From the NCBI RefSeq assembly GCF_000315625.1, contig NW_005434638.1, forward strand, positions 46,107 through 110,106: a DNA stretch of 64,000 bases, given 5' to 3'. Below the pieces are notes generated by a model. It ran no database searches, was not told the origin of the DNA, and saw only the letters and a program-made list of their open reading frames with translations. Positions 61,685 to 64,000 of this stretch are shown piece after piece. The DNA comes from Guillardia theta CCMP2712. Its lineage: Eukaryota > Cryptophyceae > Pyrenomonadales > Geminigeraceae. The position numbers and the translations under genes are program-made. Numbering within the stretch: position 1 is the stretch's first letter; each line of letters begins with the position of its first letter.

Positions 61685-63525
61685 ATGCGGAAGTCGTTAG
61701 CCCCTGTTTCAGCGAGTTCGTTGAACTCGCGCACCTCGCTCGCACCTCGCGCGTCGCTAGCGCCTGGCAAGGCAAGTCTCGGGAGACAGTCAACCCTTGG
61801 AGGCTTCGGCACGCGCAAGAGCTCGATAGGAGGACGGCAGTCCATGGCCCCGGGGGGGCGGCGCTCAACCCTTGCAGCAGGTGGGCCCTCGAAGCAGATG
61901 GACGACCCGAGGAACGTGAAAGACAAGGCTTTCATCAATGCGGCGAAGCATCGCCTCATCGAGTTCCTTGTCGAGAACAACTACGACCGCCAGATCAGTC
62001 TCAAGCAGTTGGATGCTCCCACGACCAAGGATTACCTTCACATCCTCATGTTCCTGTACAATAAGATCGATCCCAAGTTTCAGCTGAGCCAGAACATTGC
62101 GGAGGATGTTCCAGCCATGTTCAGACGTCTGCGATATCCTTTCAACGTGAGCAAGAGCCACCTTCAAGCTGTCGGCTCTCCGCATGCCTGGCCCTCGCTC
62201 CTCGCCTCTCTCGTGTGGATCGTTGAGCTGCTCCAGTATGAGAAGCAAGTAGAAATCGCAATGATGGAGGACCCTGAATCCGAGAACCCTGACAAGATGT
62301 TCTTCGACTACCTGGCAAAGGCCTATGACTCGTTCTTGCAAGGCAGCGACAACGATGAGTACATCGAGCAGGAGCTGGCACAGGCCTTCAACGCTAAGAA
62401 TGAAGCAACACAGGAGGAAGTCGATCGTCTCAACACAGCAAACAGGAAAATGGAGGAGGAGATAGAAGAGCTCTCAGAGTCCAAGCTTGAGGAGCTTCAG
62501 ACGAAGCGCTCCCTGCTCCAGAAGGATCTGGAGAAGTTCAAGCTGCTCATCACGAACCTCGAGAAGCATCTCGTGGATGTGGAGAAGAAGACTACAGAGA
62601 TCAAAGAGGACGCAGCGGCCAAGGAAGCAGAGCTGAAGGCGACAGAGGCCGAGAAGGCGCACTTGCAGGAGGTTGTCGGACAACAGGAGACGAAAGCTAT
62701 CGATGCCCAGAGGATCGCAGCGGAGAGAGGTCGATTGCAGGACGACCTCAGGAAGACGGCAGCGGAGAAGGAGAGTCTTCAGAACAACATCTACAACGCT
62801 GAGATCTCCTTGGCTAACAAGCAGGCAGAGATCGAGAAACAGATCCAAGAGTACAACCGCATGGCGACTGAGATGAAGATTGTTCCGTCCACAGCAAAGC
62901 ATGCCAACGGCATCTCCTTTGACATCCCGGTGGCGTCTAGAGGAAACGGCGTCGACCAGCTCATCGCGTTGGGAGGAAAGTCGAGCCTCAAGCAGGACCT
63001 CGTCAACCTGCGCGACTCCTTCCTGGAGAAGGCGCAGGAGGTTCATTCGCAGCGGATGGAGAGCGAGGAGAAGGTGCGGGACATGCAGATGCAGGTGGAG
63101 GAGAAGAAGGAGGAGATCGCGAACCTGGAGGAGGACTGCCGCACCAAGGAGCAGCTGCTGGTGAGGGACAAGGAGCTGCTCGAGATGGAGCTGAAGAACA
63201 CAGCGACTGAGGTCCAGGCTTTGGAGGAGATGGTTGCCAGCGGGATGAGCATGGGAAAAGCTCGGCTCGTCGCCGCTAAGAAGAAGGTGGAGGAGCTCCA
63301 GCGAGAGTTCAAGGAGGTCCAGAGCGGGTATCAGAGGAGACGAGCAGCTCGCAGCGACTCGCTCATGGCGCTGTGCTCGCTTGCCGCCCAGCACAAGCTG
63401 AACGTACAGGTTTACCCTGACCCTTCCCATCTTGCGTTTGCTGACGAGTGTTGTTACGGCAGGAGAGGCTTCAGGAGCTTGAGAGCAGGTGCCTGAGCCT
63501 GCAGAACCAGATCGCAACTTCATGA
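61685..63525 (+). CDS. NDC80: Kinetochore protein NDC80 (HEC1)
   Basis: NDC80 links kinetochores to microtubules. A basic Ser/Arg tail (residues 1-70, with repeated SLAP and RKSS words of Aurora-site type) precedes the calponin-homology domain (about 75-200): DKAFINAAKHRLIEFLVENN, TTKDYLHILMFLYNKIDPKF, AEDVPAMFRRLRYPFNVSKS, HLQAVGSPHAWPSLLASLVW. These are hallmark Ndc80 sequences. A long coiled coil follows (about 235-590). The main exon ends at 63409 (LAAQHKLNVQ). A small terminal exon (63463-63525) gives ERLQELESRCLSLQNQIATS and TGA. The total is about 595 residues, near human HEC1 (642). Reading through the intron would give a false end at 63496. Confidence 0.95.
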
Positions 63526-64000
63526 GAGAGGGGGGGCGAGTAACACTGTTGAGCATGACAACTCTAAGAATACTGTGGATTAATGAAATGACTAACTCGG
63601 CTCGATGGGGCCCATTGGGAGCTCAGAGAAGATTCAGGACGATGCCAATGCCGATAGTCAACCCGTCCTGCATGCCCGAGTTGAGAGGAGAAGGAGAAAG
63701 AGGGGAAAAGAACCTCTCGGAGGACGAAGCGTCCGAGTTGAGAGAAGTCCTTGTATGTCTCTGCGATGAGTCAGATGAGCAGGCAATGAACAATATTCAT
63801 GGTCACTCACCGACACAGATTTCTGAGGAGAACTCCAGCCTTAGGACGGCAGATTGACCCCGTCGAACAAACGGACGTTTGACCTCTCCGAGCTGAACGA
63901 TGAGGATGAGAAGCACGAGAGAAACGGAGAGACGGATAGATCACGAGGAGGGGAGGGGAGTGCGATAGAGGAAAGGGAGGAAAAGTAGAAGAGGGAGGGA
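63526..64000. other. 3' region after NDC80, unassigned
   Basis: A plus-strand frame continues to 63857 (EDEASELREVLVCLCDESDE), but without recognised domain or clear splice signals. It may be a piece of the next gene. From 63900 the sequence is AG-rich. Confidence 0.35.

Noticed and set aside
61865-63556. Leu-rich minus-strand frames opposite NDC80
   Set aside because: These are antisense shadows of a coiled coil; plus-strand NDC80 is certain.
1-64000. rRNA, tRNA, snRNA genes
   Set aside because: I looked for tRNA-like GGTTCGA boxes and rRNA cores and found none that hold up. Small RNAs without strong motifs could be missed by eye.

Overview
The window is nuclear DNA of a photosynthetic flagellated protist. 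The best fit is a cryptophyte alga of the Guillardia theta kind, an inference from gene content because I could search no database. The evidence is: spliceosomal introns in most genes, with GT-AG ends and very pyrimidine- or purine-rich simple sequence; eukaryotic core genes (RPS18, DHX8/PRP22, NDC80, CHMP1, RRP15); a ciliary assembly factor (CFAP300); precursors that begin with a signal peptide followed by a transit-like peptide starting with Phe, as expected for a secondary red plastid, including an FKBP with a twin-arginine thylakoid signal; and families typical of algae (EsV-1-7 cysteine repeats, TIR-like plus kinesin-light-chain TPR proteins, MLO). Three runs of exactly 100 N (12280-12379, 24908-25007, 40566-40665) are scaffold gaps.

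Layout. 1-2.3 kb: the end of an unknown plus-strand gene, then a convergent minus-strand secreted protein with an integrase-like repeat unit and EsV-1-7 repeats. 3.7-7.7 kb: an intronless two-domain membrane nucleotide cyclase. 8.4-9.1 kb: a Yippee zinc protein (minus). 10.3-11.6 kb: RPS18, whose ATG sits alone in exon 1. 11.8-16.0 kb: the DHX8/PRP22 splicing helicase (minus, interrupted by a gap). 17.6-19.5 kb: an NLRC3-like leucine-rich-repeat protein. 20.4-23.0 kb: an MLO-family membrane protein fused to four EF-hands. 23.1-25.2 kb: CFAP300 (minus, all eight exons resolved). 25.5-26.5 kb: a CoA-binding-domain protein. 26.5-32.4 kb: a very long, low-complexity VWA-domain gene (minus). 32.9-34.0 kb: a protein kinase with a frameshift. 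34.2-37.2 kb: a WWE plus RING-H2 ubiquitin-ligase candidate. 37.5-40.1 kb: an unknown multi-exon gene (minus). 40.3-41.9 kb: two gene fragments around a poor-quality gap. 42.6-43.5 kb: a SET-domain methyltransferase. 43.8-44.8 kb: a lumenal FKBP. 46.3-47.1 kb: a predicted lipid-anchored protein. 47.8-48.3 kb: a plastid-type J protein. 48.6-50.0 kb: a PX-domain protein (minus). 51.2-52.0 kb: RRP15. 52.3-53.4 kb: CHMP1 (minus). 54.2-56.0 kb: a membrane-anchored coiled-coil protein. 56.2-58.6 kb: a TIR-TPR protein (minus). 59.3-60.8 kb: a coiled-coil protein. 61.7-63.5 kb: NDC80.

The genes are not organised by pathway. They serve general cell functions: ribosome biogenesis, splicing, chromosome segregation, ESCRT and PX membrane traffic, cilium assembly, plastid protein folding and Ca/cyclic-nucleotide signalling. 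Between transcription units two kinds of noncoding module recur: GC-rich palindromic islands (GGCCGGGCC, CCCGGGCC) and G/C-tract sequence built on GGGTAGGG, GGGGTAGTA or CCCCACCCC. Neither contains coding signal and neither resembles a known element that I can name. The most interesting observations are the MLO-EF-hand fusion, the cyclase with its catalytic roles swapped between domains, the EsV-1-7 protein, the gene-converted TIR-TPR gene and the recurrent intergenic modules.
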